This document shows, in pieces, positions 38,441-51,109 of a stretch of DNA of 64,000 bases. The stretch covers positions 18,981,501 through 19,045,500 of the forward strand of contig NC_088303.1 in the NCBI RefSeq assembly GCF_032854445.1, in the 5' to 3' direction. The notes beneath the pieces were generated by a model that was not told the origin of the DNA, searched no databases, and saw nothing but the letters and a program-made list of their open reading frames with translations. Source of the DNA: Liolophura sinensis. Taxonomy: Eukaryota > Mollusca > Polyplacophora > Chitonida > Chitonidae. Made by a program: the position numbers and the translations under genes. The stretch's first letter is position 1. Every line of letters begins with the position of its first letter.

Positions 38441-40945
38441 ACATGCATCGAGGAGTTATCGTGCAAACTGAATGTTCACTCGAATGCGTTCCTTCACAAA
38501 ACGATCTTCAACACAAACGGCCATTTTAAGCTGACAATTCCAAAACATTTACAGACTTTGTATAATGTACACATATATAATTATATCAAAACTAAATCTA
38601 AAGCACCATGACAAGATGGACTTAGTGCTCATGTACAATATACAAATATAAATGTATGACGGTCGCAGTATTGTTCTAACTGCATATCTAAAGTCCACCT
38701 TTCTTGGGTGCTTGTTCTTTTACTTTATGTTCAAGTCGTTTTCAACGACATTTTAATCATATTGCGATGGATGTCACAGAAACATATATCTATCATCACA
38801 ACAGAGGGTTTGGCAGTTTTGTAATCGTGACTTTTTATCGCAGGAGACTCTCATACATAGTAAGTATGATTTTTCCGCTTATACGACCAAGGACAATGCT
38901 AAGGGCAGAGAAACCCAGTTTTATTTACGTCAGGTATTTCTATAATTATCCAGTACATATTCCTATTCCTACATATGGGAACTTTTGTTCTTTAGGTGTT
39001 TTGGAAATGGGTCTTTCGAGTATTTTCTGGAACCTTTGTCTGCTCCTTCTTGATCTATGAGTCGTATGCGAATGTCGGATTTGACGTTTAGATTTAGTGA
39101 TCGTAAGACTACGACCTTTTATTTACTAAAAGTCGCGACGAACAATGTTAGTGGGAAAATCTGCATATTCCTTTGATTGAAAAAACAAAGCAGCTCTGAA
39201 GGAATTCATTTTGACGATCTCAATAATTAAAGTCAAGATACTGAGGTCATATTTAGATTTTTTCTGAGTTACATTGTTTATTTAGCATGCTAAGCTGTTC
39301 AGTGGATCAACAAGATTCCTGGATGTGAACTCACACTTTGTGTGGTTCGTGCTATTATTTACACTTCACATGGCTGGTTGGGTATCATTCTGTCACCTAT
39401 GCCTTCATCGGCTTTGAACGAGTATGACTATTAAGGAGCAAGTGCTTTACATCTGCACTATACAAAGAAATATTTTATAAGTTTATCCATTTGACTCAGT
39501 AGATGCGGAGCTAATGGAAACTTTCCACGATAGGGCATTTCCCATATGAGCAGTGCTGAATCATTCTAATGGGTCAACGACCGACACAGCCACACGGATC
39601 GATGCGAAGAGTCCATGAAATGACACGGGTAGCACAGAACAAGCATAACAGAACATAATAATCCTGTATGAGATCAGATGGCAACAAACATTGCGGATGA
39701 CATTCTATATATGGTCCTGAACAAAACTGCCGTCACAATACAAATCTTTACCTTTTGTCATGTTTATATACATGTGGTAGTCTGGACACAAACACGCGCA
39801 CCTGCAACCTCTGTTTGTGGATCGGCAACCCTGCTATATGTTCACTGCTATATATTTCACTCCTGTATTATATACACTAAAATCAATCCTGATTGTCGGG
39901 GAACTGGGTCGTCCAGGATAGCGAGATTCCATTCAGATCATCCGAAAAGCAAATCAATTTTTTCCACGTGGTTTCTGATTGTAGTGACGTATATATATTT
40001 CAGAGAGTCTAGCTGATTGTGGTGACATTAAGAGGTCGACGGCGCTCGATGGACTATTTCCACCGTTCAACGCCCATTGAAGGGTACTTGTCCACCATCA
40101 ATATGGTCTGCAAATCTGTAAGCCACGCGGAGAAAACTGACCGCCAATAAAACTGATTCCCTTCATGTAAGAGGAAAATATTTGAGAATGAAGTAATGCA
40201 GCAAATCATTTAGTTAGTCAATCCCTGCAGAACGTAATAACCTTGTTGGTGCGTTTGGAAGTACTGTGGTGCGCTGTCGGGCTACATTCATGAAAGGTTC
40301 GTAATCAAATTATATAAAGCATTTTCAGGAGAATTCGATCTGACGAGTGGTTTTGTGCAGTCAGTCGTATCTTTCCTGTGCCATTTAATTAGAGTTTCTG
40401 TATATAATAGTCCCAGATGAGGCATTCGTATGTGACCGCTGAACAGTCCGTACTCATTTACCGATTACACACGATTTTCATTTCATTACCAAAATGTAGA
40501 GCCTAAATGTTCAAACTAATGTAAAGTTTCGTCACGTATTGCTCGGCCAACGACCACGAGGCTGAGCGTTTTATTATCCCCCACTATAACATTGATCAGT
40601 CATTTTCTGTGGTCAGCAAGCTGTTCTGGACATGTGATGTGGGAACTTGCGATCCGCAGGATACTCACTTACACGGTCCAGATTGAAAGTCCTTGAAAAT
40701 TATGTACATTGCATCTAAAAGAGAAACACGTTTGAAATCTTTTTGAAATTCAACTCGGATGCACACAAGTTATTTATCTTTTCTAATTGTTTTCTCAGTA
40801 GATATCTGTATGATGCAATATTAATTAATCTCTCAAGCAGGGCAATAAACCAGTTGCTAGACTAAGGGAGGTAATTACTAAAGACGTGTTATTCTGTAGC
40901 ATTTAGGCTAATATAATTTCATTTAATCCTACTTAATTTATGTAT

Positions 40946-41290
40946 GCATGCCTTTGGTTATTAAGTCGTACTTAACACTTTTCAGTTATGTGAAGACTAG
41001 GAGTCATTATGTGTGTATACATATACTGTGTCTTCTTGTGGCACTGTGAGTCTATGCCGGCAAGGTGCTGCCGTCACTGAAGTACCACTAACAGCCCACC
41101 CAGGTAGACTATACTGGCACCTGGCCAGCCTGTCCTGTTTCCGTGTCCTAACCTCTCAGTGCTGAAAAACATGCGGTGCAGCAGCAAGTAACATTTTTAA
41201 AGTCTTTAGTATGACCCTCCCCAGGTTTGATCCCGAGGTCTCCCGATCTCTTAACATTAGGAAGTTCTAAACAATAGCGATTACATGAGT
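40946..41290 (-). mobile_element. tRNA-headed SINE, near full-length
   Basis: On the minus strand: a GGGATCAAACCTGGGGAGG B box, GGGTCATACTAAAGACTTTA, TTCAGCACTGAGAGGTTAGG, GCTGGCCAGGTGCCAGTATA, TTCAGTGACGGCAGCACC, and a tail ATAACTGAAAAGTGTTAAGT followed by ACGACTTAA. Head and tail match 3391-3731, but the middle is a different, longer-kept variant. Confidence 0.8.
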
Positions 41291-42206
41291 TTAGTGAACA
41301 TAAGTATTTCGGTACGTCAAAAAGCGTTGTCACATTTGCAAAGGGAAATGTAACATAAATATTAGTTAGTACGACGAAGAAAGGCGGAGATTAACATATC
41401 ATGCTATAAATTTTTCCAGTTTATATACTTTCGCCGATCGCATCGTGGTGAGTAATTTTTCACCCAAAACACTTTTAATGTCCGCCCCTCAGGTATGATG
41501 CAAGGTTTCGGTATGGATTGTATTTATTTAGGTTTTGATCTACTGGGCTTTAAAATATCAGCAAAAGGACATCAGGAACACCGAAGAACTACTTGAAACA
41601 GGTATGTGGAAGACGTTAAATCTCCAACAATGAAAAGGGAAGACTCCCCACTGCACATTTAAATAATTTGTGCAAGCAAAACGTGTTTTCCACATGTATA
41701 TCTATAAAGATCAAGCCAATAAGTCGTCCCCATTCGTACAGTTGTATAAGTTTACCAGACGGACACAGACGGGCGAAATATGCACTGGTTCAGTTCTATT
41801 TTATTTATGACTAATTTTAATGCAAATCTACTTCTCGCCTTCACATAGAGACCTTGGTGTCAAAACTTGTAACGTAGGCCTACATATGTTAACACATATG
41901 ATACTAGGCTGTTAAATGCAGAATTTATATGTAATGTGAACATTGGCAGGGAGTAACTCAAAACACCCACGACTACAACGAGCTTAAGAAATATTCTTGG
42001 ATTTAGATGGTAATATATCAGTCCATTTATAAGTGCAGGATTTTTTTCCAATAGAAAATGATCTTCGTCTTCAACATCATGTCATGTACACATTGTTCAT
42101 GATCTCCTTTTTTGTTCCCAATCTAGCACTACCATGACGTCCAGTTTATCGTCGGATAATTGGGTTTCCTAATCCCTAGTGACGATACATGTACATACAA
42201 TGCACA

Positions 42207-42345
42207 ATTTATTTATTTATTTGATTGGTATTCTACGCCGTGCTCAAGAATATTTCACTTATACAATGGCGGCCAGCATTATGCCAGGAGGAAGCTAGGC
42301 AGAAGCCCGGGGGAACCCACGACCATTTAGGTTGCTGGCAGACTG
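42207..42345 (-). mobile_element. V-SINE-like element, 5'-truncated
   Basis: Read on the plus strand: (TTTA)n, GATTGGTATTCTACGCCGTG, CAATGGCGGCCAGCATTATG, AGCCCGGGGGAACCCACGAC and AGGTTGCTGGCAGAC. Confidence 0.9.
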
Positions 42346-43007
42346 AAAAAAAAAAGAGATTATTGTTGTCGGTATAATACGATGGTCAGAAACTTTGCTA
42401 TGTGAATTGTAGCTTCCAGTTTGTTGCATTTGGGGTCGTAGGTATATGCTTTTGCAGAGTAAAAAGTACTGAATTTCCCAATACATCCGACACAGGATGG
42501 TGCCACTGACAGCAATGCTAGACGTGTTATATCTGCAGAATCTGCCTGACAATGACGTCATCAGATTCAGTCACGTGACTCATTAACACTATGCTTCATA
42601 ACACCTTCGGGCAGAAAGGATCAGGGCCGTAAACTAATTTACATACTTTTACAGGTAGTCTGGCCAGTGAGCAATCTTCGTGTACTGAAACTGTAAATTA
42701 AAACTATTTTAGACTGACATAAATCGTTGAACACATATTACGCCGTCGTACCATGTTCCCTGTGATGCACTTGGCGTAGTCTGGCAACATTGGTCATTAT
42801 TTATCACCATTGCTAGAGCTGTTGCACGACTATAAATGTATCGGTATAAATATTTATACATGTAGTACATTGTAACTGCACGAATTTGCCAGCTTTCATC
42901 AACACTTATCAAAGATTTTAACCATGATAATTAGCTCTGTGGTCCTAATATTATGTAATGTGTTACGTTAGGTCTTTGTCTATTTGTAGGTGTCATTCAG
43001 ATACAGA

Positions 43008-43121
43008 GTTGCCCCACGGGCTCTGCCCAATTTCCTCCCACCGTAATTCGGGCCGCCGTCGTGTAAATTCAAATATTCTTGAGTACGGCGTAAAACTCCA
43101 ATCAAATTAATAAATAAATAC
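43008..43121 (+). mobile_element. V-SINE-like element, 5'-truncated
   Basis: CCACGGGCTCTGCCCAATTT, CCTCCCACCGTAATTCGGGC and GAGTACGGCGTAAAACTCCA, with an (AAATA)n tail. Confidence 0.88.
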
Positions 43122-43689
43122 AGTCGTCGCGCTAGTTTAAAGGTGTCTTACAGAGTCGCTGCTCGGCATGCTGAAAGTCTTTTACGATACCATACTGGTG
43201 TATATGTTTCTATGTGTATTTGATAGGTTGGTGATAATTGTCCATTGTCCCATTGTCACATTGGTGTGTTATTACAAAGATTTTACCTTCAAAAGGTAAC
43301 CTTGTTACTTTCACTTTGTGTAATCCAAACGTCCAAGGACAAAATTTGTCACAATTTAAATTCATTTATCTTGGCTATTGGTAGTAGTACCAGTATTTTA
43401 GTAGGATTAATTCAAATTAACCTTACTGACATACTTGGCATTTATTTTAGCGTGTCTAAAATCCCACTTTGCCTTCATTCAATAAGAAGAACTGGCTCGG
43501 GCAACCTGCCGTTAAGAATATTGAAATTGCCATCTGGAGTTATTTCCCTTCTAACATTGGATCATTTCTGTCTTCTTCAAAGTAAACAGACGCATGGTTT
43601 TCGACGCCCGCCTATGTCCTATTTTTGAAGATGGTGGTTTAAAACAAATCAAATCATCAACAAATACCTCTTTGGTTTAATATATAATT

Positions 43690-43890
43690 CCTCTGCAGTC
43701 AGCAGAACAGTGACGACAGTGGGATATTTGGCCGATGGACACATATATCACTGGTGAAATTTGGCCTCCTCTCAATTTACCTCGGTTGGGGCTTTTTTTC
43801 TAACTGTTCGTGTAAATACTTAAACAGTAGCCACTTTAACACCCTAGCACCATGGCTTAAGCAGAATTTAAAACAGGTGATACTAATGGC
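43690..43890 (+). repeat. Dispersed ~200-bp repeat, copy 3
   Basis: ACGACAGTGGGATATTTGGC, TCAATTTACCTCGGTTGGGG, TCTAACTGTTCGTGTAAATA and CCTAGCACCATGGCTTAAGC. It faces the copy at 44345-44545 in opposite orientation. Confidence 0.75.
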
Positions 43891-44344
43891 CATATACCAG
43901 ACTCCACTGATCGAGAATTACTCAAAATGCTGCGTTGCCATCATAGTTAATACACAGCCACTTTAGAACAATGAAACTCATTGTACCATGCACGTACTTA
44001 CCATTTTAGTAGTGACCTTGGATGAAGAATGATTCGGACGGAAAGTTTTTTACGATGTGTCAGTCAGAAAGAAAGCGCTGAAAAAACAAGGAAAAAAAAC
44101 AATATTATTGCCACTGAAAAAACAAGTTATATACTTCTGAAGTGAAAGTTTTATGTTTATTTTTCTTAAATATATGGATGTAGGACAGTGGAGTTGTTAT
44201 TATAGGCATATATCAGTTCCAGTGGGCTAGACTGGGCAGTTTCAAGCATTTGGCCGTATTTTTGGTCGCCATTTGAGTATTTCTTGATCAGTGACATCTT
44301 GAAAATTACAATTGCAAACGTATTTTTTTACCTATTTCTGCTTA

Positions 44345-44545
44345 ATCCATGGTGCTGGAGGCGTGTAGTTTACTACTATTTAAACGTTTACATGAAGTGC
44401 TTAAATAAAACCCTGCCACAGGTAAATTGACAAGTGGCCGTATTTCACCTATTACGACTGACAATTTGCCAGCTCTCACACTGTCGTCGTTGCTCTGGTA
44501 TTACTCTCTGTGCTGTACTTCTTTAATTATACACTACATCGATAT
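44345..44545 (-). repeat. Dispersed ~200-bp repeat, copy 4
   Basis: On the minus strand: ACCAGAGCAACGACGACAGT, GTGAAATACGGCCACTTGTC, AATTTACCTGTGGCAGGGTT and CCAGCACCATGGATTAAGCA. Forms an inverted pair with 43690-43890, separated by about 450 bp. Confidence 0.75.
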
Positions 44546-46216
44546 TCATGGAAAGACAAATAATTAAACCAAATAAGACAGTGTGAGACTCGTAAGGGGG
44601 AAATTGTGAGGATAAACTGGCTAATTCCGTGTCGTGCAAACTAAACCGTATTAGTCGAGACAAATGGCATAATTACGTATTCACGGACCCCCATTAATTT
44701 TCCATAAGCGACAATGTTAACGTTTAGGGCTGTAACTCAGCCCCAAACATTCCGTGGCCAGTAAGCTTTGGTGCATACCTGGCCCAGCCTGTGAGAAAGA
44801 AGCCATAAAAACGGGACAGGTTGACCGTCAAAATCTGGACCTTTCTATACCGGCAGCTGGGAGGGGTGGCCAGCAACGCCAAGGGGACTCATCACCACCT
44901 GTGTCCTCTCGCCCAGAATTTCAAACTTTCGTCATTAAAACTCATACCTGCCCAAAGCTTAGACAATTTCAAGCATTTTGATAGCAAGCATGCACCCGTA
45001 TACCAAAAACGGCAGCCTGGCAGCAAAAATAGACTTCACACCCTGAAATACGCAGAATTACATTCGTGCTTTCGATACCCTCCCGAAAAACGGAAGTTGT
45101 AATGGGGGTCTGTTTCCAGGTGTCATCCACGAAACAGTCGTATAAGATGACAAAGATTGCGTGCAACTAAGGCTGAAGGAATTTAAGAATCGGGTTGTTG
45201 ATCATATGGCGACCAAAATAGATTATGATTTTAGTGGTTACATGTTTAGTTATAAAACTTAACTCTGTGTTTTACGAGCCAATAAGTCCCATACTTTCGG
45301 TGTGCGGGGTTAAATGTACGAGAATGTGATATCTATATAGCCTAGATTCCATCCACCAGTTCTATATGTTTATTTTATGCCAGGGTACACATTGAAAACA
45401 ATGATGCAAAGATGCTATTTACTACCTCAGAGGAGCTCGGTGAATATTCAACACTAATTTTTTTAACTGGCGTAGCTGTTAATGTTGTGTTGAAATCTAG
45501 GTAAATGTTAAAAATCAACATTAAACTAGGACATAAATAATACTGTATCACCGCAACTAGTAATAACGTTGTGAACCTTTTCTTCACAGTTCCTTGTATA
45601 TGCATAAGGCGCAAGACACACAAGATGATCCTGAACCCCTAGCGATCAACCAGCATCATCCAGCGTGCTCTCTGTCGAGACGGTAATTTTGAGTAATGTC
45701 AAATCTTAGTACTGGGTGCCATTTTGGAGGTGTCTAAAACTCATTGTGAAAAGGTGAGTTCTTTAGTAGAAAACTCACTGTCCTTCAAGACCATGCAGTA
45801 TTACAATATAACCTAGTTGGTGTTCCTGGTAACCATCATTATAAAACTCATTTCTATATAGTCATAACGAGTCAAATAAATAAATAAATAAATTATTGCG
45901 TCCCACAAATTTGTACCTTGTAAATTTACCACGCACTGCTGAAGACAATGAAAAAAACACATACCTGTACGTGACAGATTTTGTCACTTGATATAAGCTT
46001 ACACAAATATGTATTGATATCAGATGGGTATCGTTTTTACGTATAGACAGATCAATCCAAGTTTTTGTAGTGAAATATGCCACAGAAAAGGCGGCTAACG
46101 CCCGTGCTATCCGATAAGCAAACTGGAACTTTTGCGCAGTAATTCAAACACAGACAGACACACAGAACATGTTTGAATTCCATGAATCAATTATGAATAA
46201 CAGTAATCACACAAAA

Positions 46217-46320
46217 GTACATGCGCAGTGTTCACGGGTGAGTACAAGCGTAGTGTTCACGGGTGAGTACATGCGCAGTGTTCACGGGTAAGTACATGAG
46301 CAGTGTTCACAAGTGAAATA
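46217..46320. repeat. Short tandem array, four ~27-bp units
   Basis: Units of ACATGCGCAGTGTTCACGGG followed by TGAGT. Confidence 0.9.
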
Positions 46321-48224
46321 TACATTGGAAAATATAGAATCTTCACGTGATCCGTTTTACCCAATAAATATCCGTAATCCCGTTTCAATTACCATGCGTC
46401 TTAAAAATATGTTATTCTTATTTGAAACACATAGCGAATTAATAATACAAACTTGTGAAATGCCTTTTTGTAAATTAGTGAAGGATATTGACCTCCCTTG
46501 TCTCATGACAGCCGATATGATATAACGCGAGATTGTTTTTTGAGACGTGAAACGACGAGAAGATGATGCTCGCCTCCTGAGGTATTTGGGTTATGTCACC
46601 GTACTGACACTGATTTTTCTGGGCAACATAATATGTACAAAATGTAAAATCAGCCATTATGGCAGAAATGTTCAGGAATTTTAAGTGAATTAAGTCTATA
46701 TTTTCAGTTTAGGTAAAGTATACACATTCGAGTTCACCGAGCAGTCTGTTGTATGCCTTTGTGTAGATTTACATGTATTTCATAAGAAAATGTTTTTCAT
46801 CTCATCGATACGATTGGCTAAAAAATTATATGATGTTCATCATGAGTCTTTCAGGTCAAGTTAAAAATTTAGAACAACTGTTGAAGATTGATCTTCAACT
46901 AGCTTACGCCTCTTTAATTTCGAAACTTGCTATTATCCGTTTCTAGAGTTCCTACCGGACCCCTGCCCGCTCCAAAGAACGCAATATCCGCGTAGCCCTT
47001 GTAAGCAGGATTTCACGCTTTCATTAACTTCAGAACGTGTTTAGCAACAGCTTTACTATCGTTTAACTACACTAAAAAACGAGAAATTCATTTAAGACAC
47101 TTTGGAGAGTAATATCTTGGATAAATCCGAAGTTGGTGTTCATACACAGAGTTTATTTTATCTTTTACGGAGTATATATTAATTGTCAGGTGCTGTCAAG
47201 TTAAACGCCAGAAATCAACAGTACAGCATGCATAAATTTTTAATGTCTATATGTGTAAGTGCTATAGCAGGGGTAGTTATAATAATAAGGGTTCTTGTAG
47301 CTCCGATGATAGTAGTTGTACGGGTACGCAGGATAACTGGGTTGTTCTCTGGGTTGTGTCCTAGGTTCTTCCCGTGGAGCGTCATGGTTCCCAATTTACA
47401 GCTTTATCCTTTCTACTCCATTCTCCAATTTAAAGACAAACACGCCACTAGAAAAGAAACATGAACAACAACATCGAGAGTAGTCTATACAAAGTACCAC
47501 ACCGGTCTCAGAAATCAGAAAAGGTTGTTCCCTATATTTCAGTGATTTGAATGATGTTGCAGTAGCAATCACTGAGATAAATAGACTTGAAAGATGTTGC
47601 ACAGTTAAATACAGTCACTTTGATAAATGTTATTTTTATAACAATCTTTGGATAAACATAGTTATAAATGCAGTCTGGACACAGATGATCATAGCGTTGG
47701 TTGCTGCCGCCATCAGTCGTATGACCAAAAAAGTTCGGAGCGGACGCTCCTCCAACTGGGCCATCGAGGCTGGTCGCAAAGACTAAGTGTAGGGTCACTA
47801 TTTTCCCACTGAGCCATACTCTCCGTTATTTGGAGAAGTTCCGGTGAAACAGATGCTGCCGATGAATATATTAAATGAAATCACTGAATTCACCAATTCA
47901 CCAAACTTAATTCGATATTAAGAAACGACATTTGCAGAAAATGACTTAACATGGGCGCCGCTCCCTGTAATGAAACAAATAGAGATTAAACAAAGAGAAT
48001 TAAGAACAAAATGTCACGCAATCCTAATGCAATGTTTTACCCTCTCCATATACCAAATATAAAACGCCAGTTAAATAATTATGCCTTGGCATGCAGTGTT
48101 CAGACATATAATTTGTTCATAGTGGGATGGGCTTAACTGTGACAGTGTGATTACCAAACATCCATTTAGATGACACTATTTCTACACTATCTTCTACATT
48201 ATTGGTTCAGTGTGACAAAAACGG

Positions 48225-48400
48225 GCGCCTCCGTTCAAAAGTCGCTTAGTCGCAGGTATTCTCATGGATAGTTAGAATAAAATTGTAACTGAGGTGAACT
48301 GACTAGAGGCGGTATCCCACCGGTGAAGTTCGACCCTTGGATAATTATCACAATGTGATGTTGTGGGCGTACTCTCTATGTTTTCATATTACACAACTTT
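48225..48400 (-). repeat. Dispersed ~200-bp repeat, copy 5
   Basis: On the minus strand: GAACTTCACCGGTGGGATAC, CAGTTCACCTCAGTTACAAT and TTTATTCTAACTATCCATGA. Confidence 0.65.
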
Positions 48401-48479
48401 CTTTCGCGTTTCAGCCTTAAATATAATTTGTTCATTCTTGAAAAAAATACGAGAGACTACACAGGTCACAAGAATCTTG

Positions 48480-48635
48480 CTGAGACATTAACATGAAATG
48501 GCTGAATCATTTACATGAACACTCGAGATAAAACATTGACTGGGGTTCACAGATGTATATAATAGTGTGATCATTTGTGAGATATCGTCACTGCTCTGGG
48601 TTTACTCTCTATTATCTTTCACATCAAGACGTCCA
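48480..48635 (-). repeat. Dispersed ~200-bp repeat, copy 6 (diverged)
   Basis: On the minus strand: ATAGAGAGTAAACCCAGAGC, AGTGACGATATCTCACAAAT and CTCGAGTGTTCATGTAAATG. It matches the outer part of the family better than the core. Confidence 0.5.
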
Positions 48636-48704
48636 CACAGCGTGGACGCCAGGCTGGGAGGACAAATTCTCGGAGGGATTTAAGGTTTACTCAACAGGGT
48701 CATT

Positions 48705-48900
48705 ATTCATTTATTTGGATGTTGTTTTACGCCATACTCATGAAATTTTTCATTGAAACGATGGCATTCATGAATGGAGGAAATATGAGTTTACTTTGTA
48801 CACCACCGGCCTTTGGCAAATTACTGACGAACCTTACCACATGGCGACTATATTTGTGGAGCATAAACGGTATCCCGATCTTCGTTGACCACTTATTGTC
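48705..48900 (-). mobile_element. Decayed V-SINE-like element
   Basis: Read on the plus strand: CATTTATTTGGATGTTGTTT, TACGCCATACTCATGAAATT and ATGAATGGAGGAAATATGAG, matching the reversed tail (ATTTATTTGATTGGTGTTTT, TACGCCGTACTCAAGAATAT) with many changes. The 65-codon plus frame here is a by-product. Confidence 0.5.
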
Positions 48901-49382
48901 AATCCACGAACGGTGAGAGGTGGTAGGGAGAGGGAGGGCAGTTAACCAAAGATGAGAGGCATGATTGCACTGAGATTAGTTTCCCGCTATTGAACATAGT
49001 CATACCATTTTGTGAAAGTATTTAGTTCAAACTGAAAGTCACGCTGATGTGAAGAAGCTGCCGTCGGAAGCCATTACCCGGGATTTATGCGGAACAACAA
49101 AAGTGCTAACGTCACATTTCTCAACAATACTTTGAAATGTCAAGACCACGGATTATGAAGCCGAACCCGAGGTATCTCTCTCAATACGGCATTTCCGTAT
49201 AGCTGGATAGCGAATACACCCCGTCACATTTGGAGTAATACGAGTAACATACATCAAACTAATTATGGTTTAACAAAAATCAGTCCAACAAGATTTTACG
49301 GATTGTAAATAACGCAAATATAGTAACAAAACATTGATCGTACGGTATTGTACGGAGATGAAAAGCCCTAACCTTTTAAACG

Positions 49383-50135
49383 TTGTGTACAACAGACGAA
49401 CGGTATGTGCACGGTACTGCGCGGTAACAGTACGGGAAATGTGGAATGTGCACGGTACTGAGGGGCAGCAGTACAGTACACGCGGTATGTGCACAGTACT
49501 GAGCGGGTAACTGTAGAGTGCATGCGATATATGCACGATCCTGCTCGGCAACTGTTCGCTACATACGGTATGTGCACGGTACTGCGCGGTAACTGAACGA
49601 TACATACAGTATGTACACGGTACTGCGCGGCAAATGTACGGTACACGCGGTATGTGCACAGTACTGCCCGGTAACTGTACGATACATATGGTACGTGCAC
49701 GATACTGCTCGGTAACTGTACGGTACATGCGGTATGTGCACGGTACTGGCGGTAACTGTACGGCACATGCGTTATGTGCACAGTACTGAGCGGTTAACTG
49801 TAGGGTGCATGCGATATATGCACGATCCTGCCCGGCAACTGTTCGCTACATATGGTATGTGCACGGTACTGCGCGGTAACTGAACGATACATACAGTATG
49901 TACACGGTACTGCGCGGCAAATGTACGGTACACGCGGTATGTGCACAGTACTGCCCGGTAACTGTACGATACATATGGTACGTGCACGATACTGCTCGGT
50001 AACTGTACGGTACATGCGGTATGTGCACGGTACTGGCGGTAACTGTACGGCGCATGCGTTATGTGCACGGTACTGCGCGGCAACTGTACGGCACATGCTG
50101 CATGTGCACTGTACGGCACATTCAGTATGTGCATG
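49383..50135. repeat. Minisatellite, 41-bp unit with a 7-unit higher-order repeat
   Basis: About 18 units typified by ATGTGCACGGTACTGCGCGG, then TAACTGTACGGTACATGCGGT. A distinctive unit with CATGCGATATATGCACGATC occurs at 49521 and 49808, 287 bp apart (7 x 41), and the blocks after each copy run nearly identical. The many 69-152-codon minus-strand frames are repeat by-products. Confidence 0.95.
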
Positions 50136-50692
50136 GTGCTGCATCAGTCACCTAAAACAGTTTGGTACTCTCTTAAAACTACCGTGTACGATTGGTATAC
50201 ATTATGATGATAAAATCCTCAGACGGTTAGAATTTCCAGAAAACGTTCAGCTATTACTGTATATGTTTTACACATACTGTGTAAATGTTCTCCTTTTACA
50301 GTAAACATTCCACATTTGTAAAATGAACCAAGGTAGTTTTACTTGAAATAGTAATCTTTTACATTGCGGTAGTAACAGTCAGTATACAGCTATATCCCAC
50401 TCTTCATCCAAATAGCTGAACGTTTACATTTGGCCAAGTTGTGGTTTCTTTTTTTCTTTTTGTTGAGTAAATGTTTCAGAAAAGGTTGACCCATGACTGT
50501 AAATGTTTACCAATATAAATTTTAACCCTTACATTTCAAAAGTTAACATATACTTGGGAAGTGAAACTTAGTTGAATCGGATGGAGTTCAGTTGTCGCTC
50601 TTATAAAGTCAAAAGTCCTTCTTATAAAGCACAGTCTAAAGTCAAAGGAGTCGAACAAAATAAATATTAGGCGTTAAATAAATAAATCTAGC

Positions 50693-50832
50693 CTAGTATC
50701 CCGTCAACTGGCAACTCCCTGGAGGAATGAGTGCTCCGTCGTCAGTGTGTATGGCTAGATACCCGTCCACGTCTCCAACCCAACAGGCCTCATTCCAAGC
50801 TGCGTACGCCTTCTTTATTACGTTCACCACAT
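50693..50832 (-). pseudogene. Exon-like fragment of a SnoaL/NTF2-like (DUF4440-type) protein
   Basis: On the minus strand a good acceptor (TTTTCTGTAG|ATGTGG) opens a 45-codon frame that reads VVNVIKKAYAAWNEACWVGD, then VDGYLAIHTDDGALIPPG and LTGY before TAG. The pattern of an amphipathic helix, AW..A...GDVD, a hydrophobic stretch, TDD and then IPPG...LTG is the start of SnoaL-like/DUF4440 domains. Those are small alpha+beta barrels of about 120-140 residues, mostly of unknown function in invertebrates. Here the frame stops right after LTG, with no GT donor at the expected place and no second half of the domain visible downstream. It is therefore either a decayed copy or a gene with an altered end. 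No first exon was found. The family is recognised by pattern only. Confidence 0.5.
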
Positions 50833-51109
50833 CTACAGAAAAAGAGAAAACCATACATAGAATTTATAGTACAAGGATCTGCAATGTTTTCAGCTATAGC
50901 GCTGTGTTTATGTTTCTATGAATTGAATAGGCCTATGTCCAGTTTAATTGTTCATTTGTTAAAATGTACATTCTTTTGTATAGCTGCTAAAATCGGTCTC
51001 TTGCATGACTTCACTCTCTCGGCAAATGTCCAATCATTCGTTCAAATGAAATATCTCGTTAGAGAAGAGGTCCACATCACCGGAATCTCATACATGCGTT
51101 TGCAGTGGT

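Larger units (their letters stand above)
25989..50692. other. Intergenic region upstream of the SLC6 gene
   Basis: I found no supported gene. The region must include the SLC6 promoter and 5' UTR, which I could not place. It carries a TTAA-flanked foldback element, at least eight V-SINE-like fragments, two tRNA-headed SINEs, a six-copy dispersed repeat and tandem arrays, listed separately. Stretches 26.0-28.5, 29.5-31.0, 32-34.2 and 38.5-40.9 kb contain nothing I recognise. Confidence 0.7.

Noticed and set aside
40946-41333. tRNA-gene-like sequence near 41.2 kb
   Set aside because: The B-box-like motif is the head of a SINE; no cloverleaf with paired acceptor stem could be drawn.
44754-45102. 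Moderately GC-rich segment with two overlapping plus-strand frames
   Set aside because: No recognisable domain, start context or splice structure; it may be a dispersed repeat, but there is no second copy here.
47640-47797. Possible SINE head or exon around GTCTTTGCGACCAGCCTCGA (minus strand)
   Set aside because: It has tRNA-like words but no second copy in the window and no clear body or tail, so it was not called.
49270-50304. Multiple overlapping 69-152-codon frames, mostly minus strand
   Set aside because: They are produced by the 41-bp array (period 123 bp in any one frame) and are open in competing frames.
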